NCBI GenBank assembly: GCA_003645975.1
Contig: QNDP01000133.1
Location: forward strand, 1-5,001
Source of the DNA: Candidatus Hydrothermota bacterium
GTDB taxonomy: Bacteria; Hydrothermota; Hydrothermia; B15-G9
Length of the DNA: 5,001 nt
Reading direction: 5' to 3'
The notes below the pieces were generated by a model. It saw only the letters and a list, made by a program, of their open reading frames with translations. It ran no database searches and was not told the DNA's origin. Shown here piece by piece: positions 1 through 5,001 of this stretch (positions within the stretch are counted from its first letter, which is position 1; each line of letters begins with the position of its first letter). Made by a program: the position numbers and the translations under genes.

Positions 1-109
1 TCAAATCGCTGTTCAGATCAAGCCTTTTCAGTCGTTCTTTTGTTTTGCCCGGTTCTCTGGATTTATTTTTCAAGACAGACAAACTTGCTTGAGTCTCAAA
101 AAGTTCCAT
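1..109 (-). CDS. N-terminus of an unrecognised protein, cut off by the window edge
   Basis: This is an open frame on the minus strand that runs off the left edge after 36 codons. The ATG at 109 is preceded by a good Shine-Dalgarno (GAGGTGAT, then AAAA before ATG), which is the main reason to call it a gene. The visible part begins MELFETQASLSVLKNKSREP and continues with a lysine- and arginine-rich stretch. It has no signal peptide or membrane segment and looks soluble, partly helical and charged. The frame stays open for about 20 codons upstream of the ATG, but only the ATG has a ribosome site. It follows pnp and a possible 37-codon ORF in the same direction, so it may be cotranscribed with them. 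I do not recognise the family. A flagellar rod-type (FlgJ-like) N-terminus crossed my mind, but 36 residues cannot support that. Confidence 0.5.
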   Translation of the reverse strand, partial: MELFETQASLSVLKNKSREPGKTKERLKRLDLNSDL

Positions 110-172
110 TTTTATCACCTCAGTTCCAAGCCCAAGCGTTTCTTTTTGTGCGGACGATGTTTTCCACTAACC

Positions 173-286
173 TCATCCTAAAACCTCCGAAGCAATCCTT
201 TCATGCATCCATTTCGTTTCGAGATAATCCCTCAAAACCCTTATTTTTGTTTCTAAAAGTGCATCTTTGTCTTTGACTGGGTTCAT
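173..286 (-). CDS. Possible 37-codon small ORF directly after pnp
   Basis: A short frame starts with ATG 6 bases after the pnp stop codon. It has a TAGGA-type Shine-Dalgarno overlapping that stop, an arrangement typical of translational coupling. The predicted peptide is charged and helical: it starts MNPVKDKDALLETKIRVL, has a Trp-Met-His near the middle, and ends in IASEVLG. The pattern of a helix with K-I-x-x-L-R, followed by an R-I-A-x-x-x-L end, loosely recalls the C-terminal helix of FlgM anti-sigma factors. It is far shorter than a complete FlgM, so this is only a resemblance. It could equally be a chance ORF in the spacer or the remnant of a larger gene. An in-frame TAG follows two codons after the TGA stop. 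Confidence 0.35.
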   Translation of the reverse strand: MNPVKDKDALLETKIRVLRDYLETKWMHERIASEVLG

Positions 287-292
287 TGTGTC

Positions 293-2410
293 CTACCTGA
301 ATCTTCCGCCTTTTTTGACGATCTTCACAACGCTTCCCTTAAGGACGGCCTTCCTTGAAAGTCGGACGCGTCCCATTTCATCGATGTCAATGACTTTCAC
401 TAAAATTTTATCGCCGGGTCTGACGATGTCCTCAACATTTTTGATCCTTCGCTCATCGAGCTCGGATATGTGCACAAGACCTTCTTTTCCCGGCAATATC
501 TCGACAAAAGCGCCGAACGGCGCCGTCCGTGTGACTTTACCCATAAAAACTTGTCCGATCTGGATGTCTTGAACCAGCTCCTCGATCATTTCGCGCGCCT
601 GCTCTACCGACTCCTGATCCTTGCCAGCAATCACGACTTTGCCCTCCTCACTGATCTCGATTTTGGTGTCGGTAGCGTCGAGGATTTTGCGGATTGTGCG
701 CCCGCCGGGTCCTATGACCTCACCGATCTTCTCCTTTGGAATCCAGATCGCCAGCACCTTCGGCGCATATTTAGAAAGTTCTGTGCGCGGCTCCGCTATC
801 GTGCGGTTCATGATGTCGAGGATGTGAAGGCGCGCTTCGCGTGCCCGCTTAAAGACCTCTGCCACCATCGAGATCGGCAAGCCCAAGATCTTGAGGTCGA
901 GTTGGATTGCCGTGATGCCGTTCTTTGTGCCCGCCACCTTGAAGTCCATGTCGCCGTAGTGGTCTTCGTCTCCGAGAATGTCTGTAAGTAGTTGATATTT
1001 GCTGTCCTCCATCACCAAACCAATGGAAACACCGGCCGCTGCGGTCTTGATAGGCACACCAGCGTCCATCAACGAGAGTGATGCACCGCAAACTGTTGCC
1101 ATAGAAGACGATCCGTTGGATTCCAAAATATCGGACACCACGCGAATCGTATATGGAAACTCCTCCTCTGGAGGGATCAAAGGTTCTATTGCCTTCTCCG
1201 CAAGTGCACCGTGTCCAATTTCACGCCTTGAAGGACCGCGCAACGGTTTGATCTCGCCTGTGGAAAACGGATGAAAGTTGTAATGAAGCATAAACCGTTT
1301 GGCTTCTTCGGGTTCGAGTTCTGATAGCCTCTGCACATCCTCAGCGGTTCCGAGTGTCGTGATGACCAAAGCCTGTGTTTCGCCTCGTGTGAACAATGCA
1401 GAGCCGTGCGTTCTCGGCAGCAACGATACCTCTGCGCTTACCGGTCGAATCTCCGTGAAATCTCGGCCATCGATCCGTCGTCCCTCCTCGATCACCATTT
1501 TCCGCATAATCTCCCGTTCCAGAAGGTAAAGTGCCCGTGTCATCTGAACATCTGCATCCGGAAATCTCTCAGCAAGCTGAGATTTGACATCGTCGGCTAT
1601 CTCTTTCAATGTGTTCGTTCTGACCTTCTTCTGCGGAATGGACAGCGCCTCTTTTATGCGGTCATAGGCCAGCTCACGGATAGCCTTGTCAAGTTCTTCA
1701 GGCACTTCGATTTTCGTGTATTCGCGCTTCTCGATTTCGCCCATCTGGCTGAGGAGATGTTCCTGAAGGTGTTCGATCTGTTCGATGTAGGGCATCGCGA
1801 ATTCGATGGCACCGAGCACAACATCCTCTGGAACTTCTTTTCCGCCGAACTCGATCATGGTGACCTCGCCGTTGGCGCCCGCAATCAACATCTCGAAGTC
1901 GCTCTGGTTCAACTGACTATTTGTCGGATTGAGCACATATTCGCCGTTGATTCTGCCGACTGTAACTGCGCCGATCGGTCCGTTGAACGGGATGTCTGAG
2001 AGCATGAGTGCCGCCGAAGCGCCGATAAGGCCAAGCACATTGCCCTCGTTTTCCATGTCGTAGGACAGAAGATAGGCGATCACCTCGACCTCATCGGTCA
2101 TGTCCTTTGGAAAACGGGGTCTGATTGCGCGGTCAATTGCCCTTCCGTAAAGGATTTCGCGGTCGCGCGGCTTGCCTTCGCGTTTGATGTAACCGCCGGG
2201 TATCTTTCCAGCGGCATAAGCCTGTTCACGGTATTCGACGAGCAACGGAAGGAAGTCGAGAGGTTCTTTTGCTCTTTTGGACACTACGGTTACGAGCACG
2301 ACGGTGTCGCCATAGCGGACAAGTGTGTGTGCATCCGCCTGCCGAGCGACGCGACCTGTCTCGATTGTCAAGACCCTACCAGCTAACTCAAGTTCAACCT
2401 GCCTTAGCAT
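293..2410 (-). CDS. pnp: Polynucleotide phosphorylase (polyribonucleotide nucleotidyltransferase)
   Basis: This is a cytoplasmic 3'-5' phosphorolytic exoribonuclease of RNA turnover, usually trimeric and often part of the degradosome. The 705-residue length is full for the family. Visible in order are the first RNase PH domain (about 12-145, with the GYIKREGKPRDREIL segment), the linking helical region (about 240-310), the second, catalytic RNase PH domain (about 320-545), a KH domain with the GPGG loop at 567-570, and an S1 RNA-binding domain (about 618-688). In the active site the phosphate-binding serines lie in SNGSSSMATVCG (431-442). The metal- and acid-base motif DEDHYGDMDFK (481-491) matches E. 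coli Asp486, Asp492 and Lys494. The tail after S1 is short and basic. The start is fixed by an in-frame TAA three codons upstream. The GAGGATGAG ribosome site lies in the end of rpsO, slightly farther from the ATG than usual. The 10-bp gap to rpsO argues for one operon. Confidence 0.98.
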   Translation of the reverse strand: MLRQVELELAGRVLTIETGRVARQADAHTLVRYGDTVVLVTVVSKRAKEPLDFLPLLVEYREQAYAAGKIPGGYIKREGKPRDREILYGRAIDRAIRPRFPKDMTDEVEVIAYLLSYDMENEGNVLGLIGASAALMLSDIPFNGPIGAVTVGRINGEYVLNPTNSQLNQSDFEMLIAGANGEVTMIEFGGKEVPEDVVLGAIEFAMPYIEQIEHLQEHLLSQMGEIEKREYTKIEVPEELDKAIRELAYDRIKEALSIPQKKVRTNTLKEIADDVKSQLAERFPDADVQMTRALYLLEREIMRKMVIEEGRRIDGRDFTEIRPVSAEVSLLPRTHGSALFTRGETQALVITTLGTAEDVQRLSELEPEEAKRFMLHYNFHPFSTGEIKPLRGPSRREIGHGALAEKAIEPLIPPEEEFPYTIRVVSDILESNGSSSMATVCGASLSLMDAGVPIKTAAAGVSIGLVMEDSKYQLLTDILGDEDHYGDMDFKVAGTKNGITAIQLDLKILGLPISMVAEVFKRAREARLHILDIMNRTIAEPRTELSKYAPKVLAIWIPKEKIGEVIGPGGRTIRKILDATDTKIEISEEGKVVIAGKDQESVEQAREMIEELVQDIQIGQVFMGKVTRTAPFGAFVEILPGKEGLVHISELDERRIKNVEDIVRPGDKILVKVIDIDEMGRVRLSRKAVLKGSVVKIVKKGGRFR

Positions 2411-2420
2411 AATCTTTTAC

Positions 2421-2687
2421 TCATCCTCTCAATCCGAGTTTTTTGACGACTTCTCTGTATCGAGCGAAATTTTCGCGTTTCAGATACCTGAGCAGCGCCT
2501 TGCGCTGGCCGACCAGCTTTGTAAGTCCATATCTTGTATGGACATCTTTGCGATGGCGCTTCAGATGTTCCGTCAAATATTTGATCCTTGCTGTGAGGAG
2601 TGCGATTTGCACTTCAGGTGAACCGGTATCTCCCGGATGTCTTGCCCACTCCTCGATGATCTTGCGCTTATCCTCTTTGCTCAACAT
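2421..2687 (-). CDS. rpsO: 30S ribosomal protein S15
   Basis: S15 is a primary binder of the central domain of 16S rRNA and takes part in the bridge to the 50S subunit. The 88-residue product is the normal bacterial length and is four-helical. The family signature [15 protein letters not shown] is at 17-31, and the rRNA-binding region [11 protein letters not shown] is at 44-54, ending KKLGLRG. At the usual SRRGL position of E. coli it reads TRYGL, a mild departure at a conserved site. The start has a strong Shine-Dalgarno (AAAGGAGGTG at 2696-2705) 8 bases upstream. It heads the rpsO-pnp operon. In E. coli S15 represses its own translation and PNPase trims its own leader; here the leader comes from repeat copy A and I see no obvious pseudoknot in it. 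Confidence 0.98.
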   Translation of the reverse strand: MLSKEDKRKIIEEWARHPGDTGSPEVQIALLTARIKYLTEHLKRHRKDVHTRYGLTKLVGQRKALLRYLKRENFARYREVVKKLGLRG

Positions 2688-2710
2688 TCCAGTTGCACCT
2701 CCTTTGGACT

Positions 2711-2957
2711 TGTAAGCCTTTTTAAATAATTTCTAACATGTTGAGAGTATTTATTTTGCTGCCCACCTCCATCCTTACCTACACCCCACCTGTATCCTCT
2801 GTGCACTAACAAATCGGAGGAAAGCTATAAGAAAAGCTCAGCAACTTTCCTTCATCAACTTCTCTATCAAAATTCCTAACAATAACCCTCTTAAGATTCC
2901 CTTTGACTCCATCGACTTCTCTTTCATCTTCGACTTCGTCAAGGACAAATATTATAA
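2711..2957 (-). repeat. Dispersed repeat, copy A (upstream of rpsO)
   Basis: This stretch aligns by eye with 3871-4076 in the same orientation. Blocks of high similarity are 2711-2739, 2779-2804, 2837-2872 and 2905-2957. The core at 2905-2944 matches 4024-4063 in 39 of 40 bases; the other blocks are more diverged, with indels. Copy A carries about 32 extra bases (2805-2836) that copy B lacks. On the minus strand the core encodes an acidic peptide, LDEVEDEREVDGV, followed by FDREVDEGKLLS. The part nearest rpsO is non-coding and includes AATTATTTAAAA and the 8-bp palindrome AACATGTT. The copy stops 6 bases short of the rpsO Shine-Dalgarno, so it probably supplies the rpsO leader and perhaps its promoter. 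I see no transposase, inverted ends or target-site duplication. Confidence 0.85.
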
Positions 2958-3351
2958 GCCCAGAGGCGCTCATAGCTATAACCTTATCTCCCTCTTCAAG
3001 GCCCTTCTCCTCATCGATCTTGGCATAGCTCGCTCCGAAAAAGACTTCGCCAACAAGCTCCGTTTCAACACCAAACTTGCTTTCCTCTGCGGCCTCTCCT
3101 TCGGTAACGTCCCATCCCACACTATTTTCCACCACTTCAGAAATAGACTCGGACGCAAGATATTCTTCGACATCTTTCTCAACCTCAAGCCACCTGTCAA
3201 AAAGGCTCAGAAATTCTGAAACATCGGAGATAAACCGGAAATTATTGTCAAATTTATTGATGGAGAGGACAAAACACGAAGTCGTTGGACCACAATGAGG
3301 GTAGTGAATTATGCGTCAAAGTGTTTCTGAGGCAAAAAGTGTTCTGATCAT
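2806..3351 (-). pseudogene. Degraded ORF with acidic C-terminus and a possible NfeD-like OB-fold stretch
   Basis: Reading from the ATG at 3351 gives 11 codons (MIRTLFASETL), an in-frame TGA at 3316-3318, and then an open frame of about 170 codons to the TAG at 2806. Inside the open part the only candidate starts are GTGs at 3135 and nearby and a late ATG, none with a ribosome site, which is why I call it broken. Visible features are a helical acidic segment (FDRWLEVEKDVEEYLASES), then GEVFFGASYAKIDEE followed by LEEGDKVIAMSASGLIIFV. The latter has the spacing of the small C-terminal OB-fold of NfeD-type membrane-protease partners; this is a by-eye resemblance only. The C-terminal acidic repeat section is shared with copy B. 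A roughly 32-bp insertion appears to have replaced the ancestral C-terminus (STEDTGGV-like) with SFSYSFPPIC. No membrane segment is visible. A functional protein with an unusual start remains possible. Confidence 0.42.
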
Positions 3352-3444
3352 TTTTAATTTTTATTGTCTCCCTCAAACTCATTCCACAATCTTCCATATT
3401 TCAGCAACCTCAAACCAAATGATCATCCTTTCCAGAGACCAATG

Positions 3445-3473
3445 TAAGAAATGCTCCCCTATAGGGGCATTTT
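3445..3473 (-). terminator. Probable rho-independent terminator of the Roadblock gene
   Basis: The hairpin pairs AAATG with CATTT and CCCC with GGGG around a TATA loop, with a two-base bulge in one arm. On the minus strand it reads AAATGCCCC, TATA, GGGGAGCATTT and then CTTAC. It begins 7 bases after the stop codon of the Roadblock gene, and the T-run is short. Its position and stem strength suit a terminator that separates this gene from the degraded ORF and rpsO. If it works efficiently, rpsO-pnp needs its own promoter within 2690-3440. Confidence 0.65.
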
Positions 3474-3479
3474 GGGAGT

Positions 3480-3848
3480 TCATAGATTCCTTAAGGCATC
3501 CTCCAATAGTTTTATATACTTATTTCTGATGGCGCGCACCATTCCCAGATTTGCAGATGCTCTTACACATATACCGAGGTATCTATTCCCCGGCAAAGGG
3601 CTAAGAGTAACAATGTGAGTGTTCGACACAAACATATACTCGCCGGGTATTCCCCAATTTGTTATTTCAAATGCCTTGTCAACCTCAGCTTTGGCTCTCG
3701 CAAACATCCCAGAAGGGATAGAAATATCCGTGTTTTTATCAGATGCTACACCTGCTAAAGGAAGTCCTTCTGAATCTACCACGGCTGCCGCTACAAACTC
3801 ATCGAGTTTACCAGCTAACTCTCCGAGAAGTTTTTGGACCTCTCTCAT
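3480..3848 (-). CDS. Roadblock/LC7 domain protein (MglB-like)
   Basis: This is a single-domain Roadblock/LC7 protein of 122 residues, a normal size for bacterial members. Such proteins dimerise and commonly regulate small Ras-like GTPases (the MglB-MglA pair), acting as GAPs or scaffolds in polarity, motility or signalling. Family hallmarks are the N-terminal helix (VQKLLGELAGKLDEFVAA), the strand motif AAVVDSEGLPLAG at 21-33, the central helix with MFARAKAEVDKAF, the hydrophobic strand HIVTLSPL and the C-terminal ANLGMVRAIRNKY at 99-111. There is no signal peptide or membrane segment, so it is cytosolic. The ATG at 3848 has a strong Shine-Dalgarno (AAAGGAGGAT) 6 bases upstream. No MglA-type GTPase (GxxxxGKS/T) is encoded in the window, so its partner lies elsewhere. 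It is bracketed by the two repeat copies and followed by a hairpin terminator, so it is probably monocistronic. Its exact process is unknown. Confidence 0.9.
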   Translation of the reverse strand: MREVQKLLGELAGKLDEFVAAAVVDSEGLPLAGVASDKNTDISIPSGMFARAKAEVDKAFEITNWGIPGEYMFVSNTHIVTLSPLPGNRYLGICVRASANLGMVRAIRNKYIKLLEDALRNL

Positions 3849-3870
3849 GATTCATCCTCCTTTTTAAGGT

Positions 3871-4076
3871 TTGAGCCTTTTAAATAATTCCCAACATATA
3901 AGATGTTGTTCCCCTATTTTATCTACACCCCACCCGCCTGTATTCTCTGTGCTCAACAACTTTTCTTCATCAACCTCACTGTCAAATACCTTGTCTGAGG
4001 CTGTGCCTCTCAAAATTATCTACGACTCCATCGACTTCTCTTTCATCTTCGACTTTGTCAAGGGTAAACATTATAA
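3871..4076 (-). repeat. Dispersed repeat, copy B (upstream of the Roadblock gene)
   Basis: This is the second copy of the segment described at 2711-2957, in the same orientation, and it ends 7 bases before the Shine-Dalgarno of the Roadblock gene. It is shorter than copy A because it lacks the roughly 32-base insert and part of the leader, but it has 4 extra bases near 3934. On the minus strand its core encodes LDKVEDEREVDGV, and in another frame FDSEVDEEKLLSTENTGG. The frame is therefore broken between these blocks, which marks it as a gene remnant rather than a working ORF. Near the Roadblock gene it has CAACAT, ATAAG, ATGTTG, a 6-bp stem in place of copy A's AACATGTT palindrome. Similarity to copy A stops abruptly at about 4076, right after an ATTATAA shared by both. 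Confidence 0.85.
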
Positions 4077-4088
4077 AGAGGGTAAAGT

Positions 4089-4152
4089 ATTTCGTATAGG
4101 ACTTTGATTGAGCCAATGAATACCATTTCGTATAGATTTTTGATGAGCCAAT
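4089..4152. repeat. Pair of 28-29 bp direct repeats just upstream of the rpmJ promoter
   Basis: Units lie at 4089-4117 and 4125-4152. Both start ATTTCGTATAG and end GAGCCAAT. They differ at a few bases in the middle and by one base in length, and their starts are 36 bp apart. The second unit ends 8 bp before the -35 box of the ribosomal promoter. The position would suit a tandem protein-binding site, but the units could also be a simple duplication in decaying spacer sequence. Two units with only 7 bases between them do not make a CRISPR array. Confidence 0.75.
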
Positions 4153-4160
4153 TCGATTCG

Positions 4161-4189
4161 TTGACACATCATCACCGAACATCTAAAAT
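4161..4189 (+). promoter_or_regulatory. Sigma70-type promoter of the rpmJ-rpsM-rpsK unit
   Basis: A perfect -35 hexamer TTGACA at 4161-4166 is followed by exactly 17 bases and a -10 hexamer TAAAAT (5 of 6 matches to TATAAT) at 4184-4189. Transcription should start near 4196, leaving a leader of about 40 bases before rpmJ. That leader is too short for a large regulatory structure; only a 4-bp stem (GAGA, TAGC, TCTC) is visible. This is the strongest promoter match I found in the window, and it suits a highly expressed ribosomal protein operon. Confidence 0.85.
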
Positions 4190-4237
4190 AAGTGCCCAAC
4201 TTTTGAGGAGATAGCTCTCGATAAAGGAGTTGAGATT

Positions 4238-4351
4238 ATGAAAGTTCGCTCATCAGTGAGGAAAATTTGTCCAAAATGTAAGATTATTCGCCGCAGAGGC
4301 GTGGTTATGGTTATATGTGAGAACCCAAAACACAAGCAGAGGCAAGGATAA
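4238..4351 (+). CDS. rpmJ: 50S ribosomal protein L36, zinc-binding form
   Basis: This 37-codon gene encodes the smallest 50S protein, which sits near the 23S rRNA and L6 region of the large subunit. The peptide starts [17 protein letters not shown] and ends NPKHKQRQG. All four zinc ligands of the C+ type are present: Cys11, Cys14, Cys27 and His32. It is therefore the metal-binding paralogue rather than the zinc-free stress form. The ATG has an AAAGGAG ribosome site 8 bases upstream. It is the first gene behind the promoter at 4161 and is followed 14 bases later by rpsM. In most bacteria infA precedes it; here no gene lies between rpmJ and its own promoter. Confidence 0.97.
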   Translation: MKVRSSVRKICPKCKIIRRRGVVMVICENPKHKQRQG

Positions 4352-4365
4352 GGAGGTAGAGCAGA

Positions 4366-4734
4366 ATGGCGAGAATAGCAGGCGTGGATCTGCCGAAAAA
4401 TAAACGGATAGAGATCGCATTGACTTATATCTATGGAATCGGGCTCTCAAGGGCAAAGAAAATCTTAAAGGCCGCAGAAGTTGACCCCGACAAGAGGGTT
4501 AAAGATCTTACGGCCGAAGAGGTCGCAAGACTCCGTGCTGAGGTCGATAAATACAAGGTCGAAGGCGCTTTGAGAGCTGAGGTTCAGAGAAATATCAAAA
4601 GGCTGATAGACATCGGCTGTTATCGCGGGGTGAGACACAAGCTCGGCCTTCCGGTTCGTGGCCAGAGGACGAGGACAAACGCTCGAACCCGTAAGGGACC
4701 ACGTGGTAACATCTTCAAAAGAAAACGCAAATAG
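4366..4734 (+). CDS. rpsM: 30S ribosomal protein S13
   Basis: S13 sits in the head of the 30S subunit, contacts the P-site tRNA with its tail, and forms bridges to the 50S subunit. The 122-residue length is normal. The N-terminus [19 protein letters not shown] and the [12 protein letters not shown] helix-turn are typical, followed by the long helices around 50-85. The strongly basic tail includes [19 protein letters not shown] and ends FKRKRK. The ribosome site AGGAGGT overlaps the end of rpmJ, and the start lies 8 bases beyond it, which supports translational coupling. It is followed by rpsK after 20 bases, the usual alpha-operon order. Confidence 0.98.
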   Translation: MARIAGVDLPKNKRIEIALTYIYGIGLSRAKKILKAAEVDPDKRVKDLTAEEVARLRAEVDKYKVEGALRAEVQRNIKRLIDIGCYRGVRHKLGLPVRGQRTRTNARTRKGPRGNIFKRKRK

Positions 4735-4754
4735 TCCATCGAGGGGGTTGAACT

Positions 4755-5001
4755 ATGCCGAGAAGAGGTAGAGGAGAGACTGCACGTAGAAAAAAGAAAG
4801 CCAAAAAGGTGGACAGTGTTGGAATAGTCCATATTCAGTCCACTTTTAACAACACTATCGTAACCGTCACAGACCTCAAAGGAAATACCATTACATGGGC
4901 AAGCGGTGGAACTGTCGGGTTTACAGGGACACGCAAAAGCACGCCCTTCGCTGCGTCGCGCGCAGCAGAGAAAGCAGCACGTGAAGCTAAGGAACTCGGA
5001 A
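4755..5001 (+). CDS. rpsK: 30S ribosomal protein S11, N-terminal part, cut off by the window edge
   Basis: The frame is open from the ATG at 4755 to the window end, 82 codons of an expected 125-130. S11 sits on the platform of the 30S subunit and contacts mRNA upstream of the P-site codon. The start [19 protein letters not shown] is the basic N-terminal extension. It is followed by the family core [18 protein letters not shown], then [11 protein letters not shown] and [17 protein letters not shown]. Small departures are Thr where many S11 have Lys (GFKG), and Ser where many have Gln (FAAQ). A GAGGGGG ribosome site lies about 8 bases before the ATG. rpsD, rpoA and rplQ would be expected next, beyond the window. 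Confidence 0.97.
   Translation, partial: MPRRGRGETARRKKKAKKVDSVGIVHIQSTFNNTIVTVTDLKGNTITWASGGTVGFTGTRKSTPFAASRAAEKAAREAKELG

Noticed and set aside
40..276. 78-codon plus-strand ORF
   Set aside because: It has no ribosome site, has low-complexity Phe/Leu/Ser composition, and is antisense to better-supported minus-strand starts at 109 and 286.
470..1999. Several plus-strand ORFs of 70-200 codons across this stretch
   Set aside because: They lie antisense to pnp, whose frame is full-length with intact motifs. Their translations are His-, Arg- and Cys-rich shadow sequences without ribosome sites.
2421..2426. Alternative pnp-region start using the ATGA overlap at the rpsO stop
   Set aside because: That frame ends after six codons and is not the pnp frame.
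2951..2957. TATAAT on the minus strand in both repeat copies, as a promoter -10
   Set aside because: No acceptable -35 lies 16-18 bases upstream in either copy, and in copy A it falls in Leu-Ile-Ile codons of the ORF.
3254..3397. Minus-strand ORF of 47 codons (starts MEDCGMSLRET) with a weak GAGG upstream
   Set aside because: It overlaps the larger broken ORF in another frame, has a poor ribosome site and shows no recognisable features. A 15-codon ORF at 3379-3426 was rejected likewise.
2711..4076. Composite transposon carrying the Roadblock gene
   Set aside because: The flanking repeats encode no transposase, and no terminal inverted repeats or target-site duplications are visible.
3871..4107. 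Plus-strand ORF of 78 codons, and the antisense ORF at 4253-4456
   Set aside because: The first is a reverse reading of the repeat with no ribosome site. The second is antisense to rpmJ and rpsM, which are unmistakable.
4089..4152. Two repeat units resembling a minimal CRISPR array
   Set aside because: There are only two units, they are imperfect, they are separated by about 7 bases rather than a 30-40 base spacer, and no cas gene is in view.
3982..4182. 66-codon minus-strand ORF in copy B
   Set aside because: It has no ribosome site and spans the direct repeats and the repeat core. Its C-terminus runs out of frame compared with copy A, so it is treated as part of the repeat or gene remnant.

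Overview
The window is bacterial chromosome. It holds full-length polynucleotide phosphorylase, bacterial-type S15, L36, S13 and S11, and purine-rich Shine-Dalgarno sites in front of the genes. Codon use in the housekeeping genes is mixed, with moderate GC, and the spacers are visibly more AT-rich. An orphan Roadblock/LC7 (MglB-like) protein points to a bacterium, perhaps from a poorly sampled lineage. Nothing in the sequence lets me name a phylum.

Layout. From 1 to about 3850 the genes lie on the minus strand. Read in their own direction, they are a Roadblock protein (3848-3480) with a hairpin terminator behind it, a degraded ORF (3351-2806), rpsO (2687-2421), pnp (2410-293) 10 bases behind rpsO, a possible 37-codon ORF (286-173), and the start of an unrecognised gene (109 to the window edge). 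rpsO-pnp is the classic bacterial pairing for translation and mRNA decay. From 4161 to the right edge a divergent plus-strand unit starts at a near-consensus sigma70-type promoter (TTGACA, 17 bp, TAAAAT). It reads rpmJ, rpsM and rpsK, the last cut off by the window end. This is the front of the usual alpha-operon cluster, but infA, map and secY do not sit directly upstream.

The unusual part is the sequence between these two blocks (about 2700-4240). A diverged segment of roughly 205-250 bp occurs twice in the same orientation (2711-2957 and 3871-4076). One copy ends just ahead of the rpsO ribosome-binding site, the other just ahead of that of the Roadblock gene. Each copy carries the acidic C-terminal coding stretch of what looks like the same decayed gene, then a leader-like AT-rich segment. 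A 40-bp core differs at only one position between the copies. Next to the second copy, a separate pair of 28-29 bp direct repeats with a 36-bp period ends 8 bp before the -35 box of the ribosomal promoter. The best reading is a segmental duplication or a dispersed repeat family around the Roadblock gene, with decay of the duplicated ORF. No complete new system is evident, but the repeat is worth searching for elsewhere in the genome.
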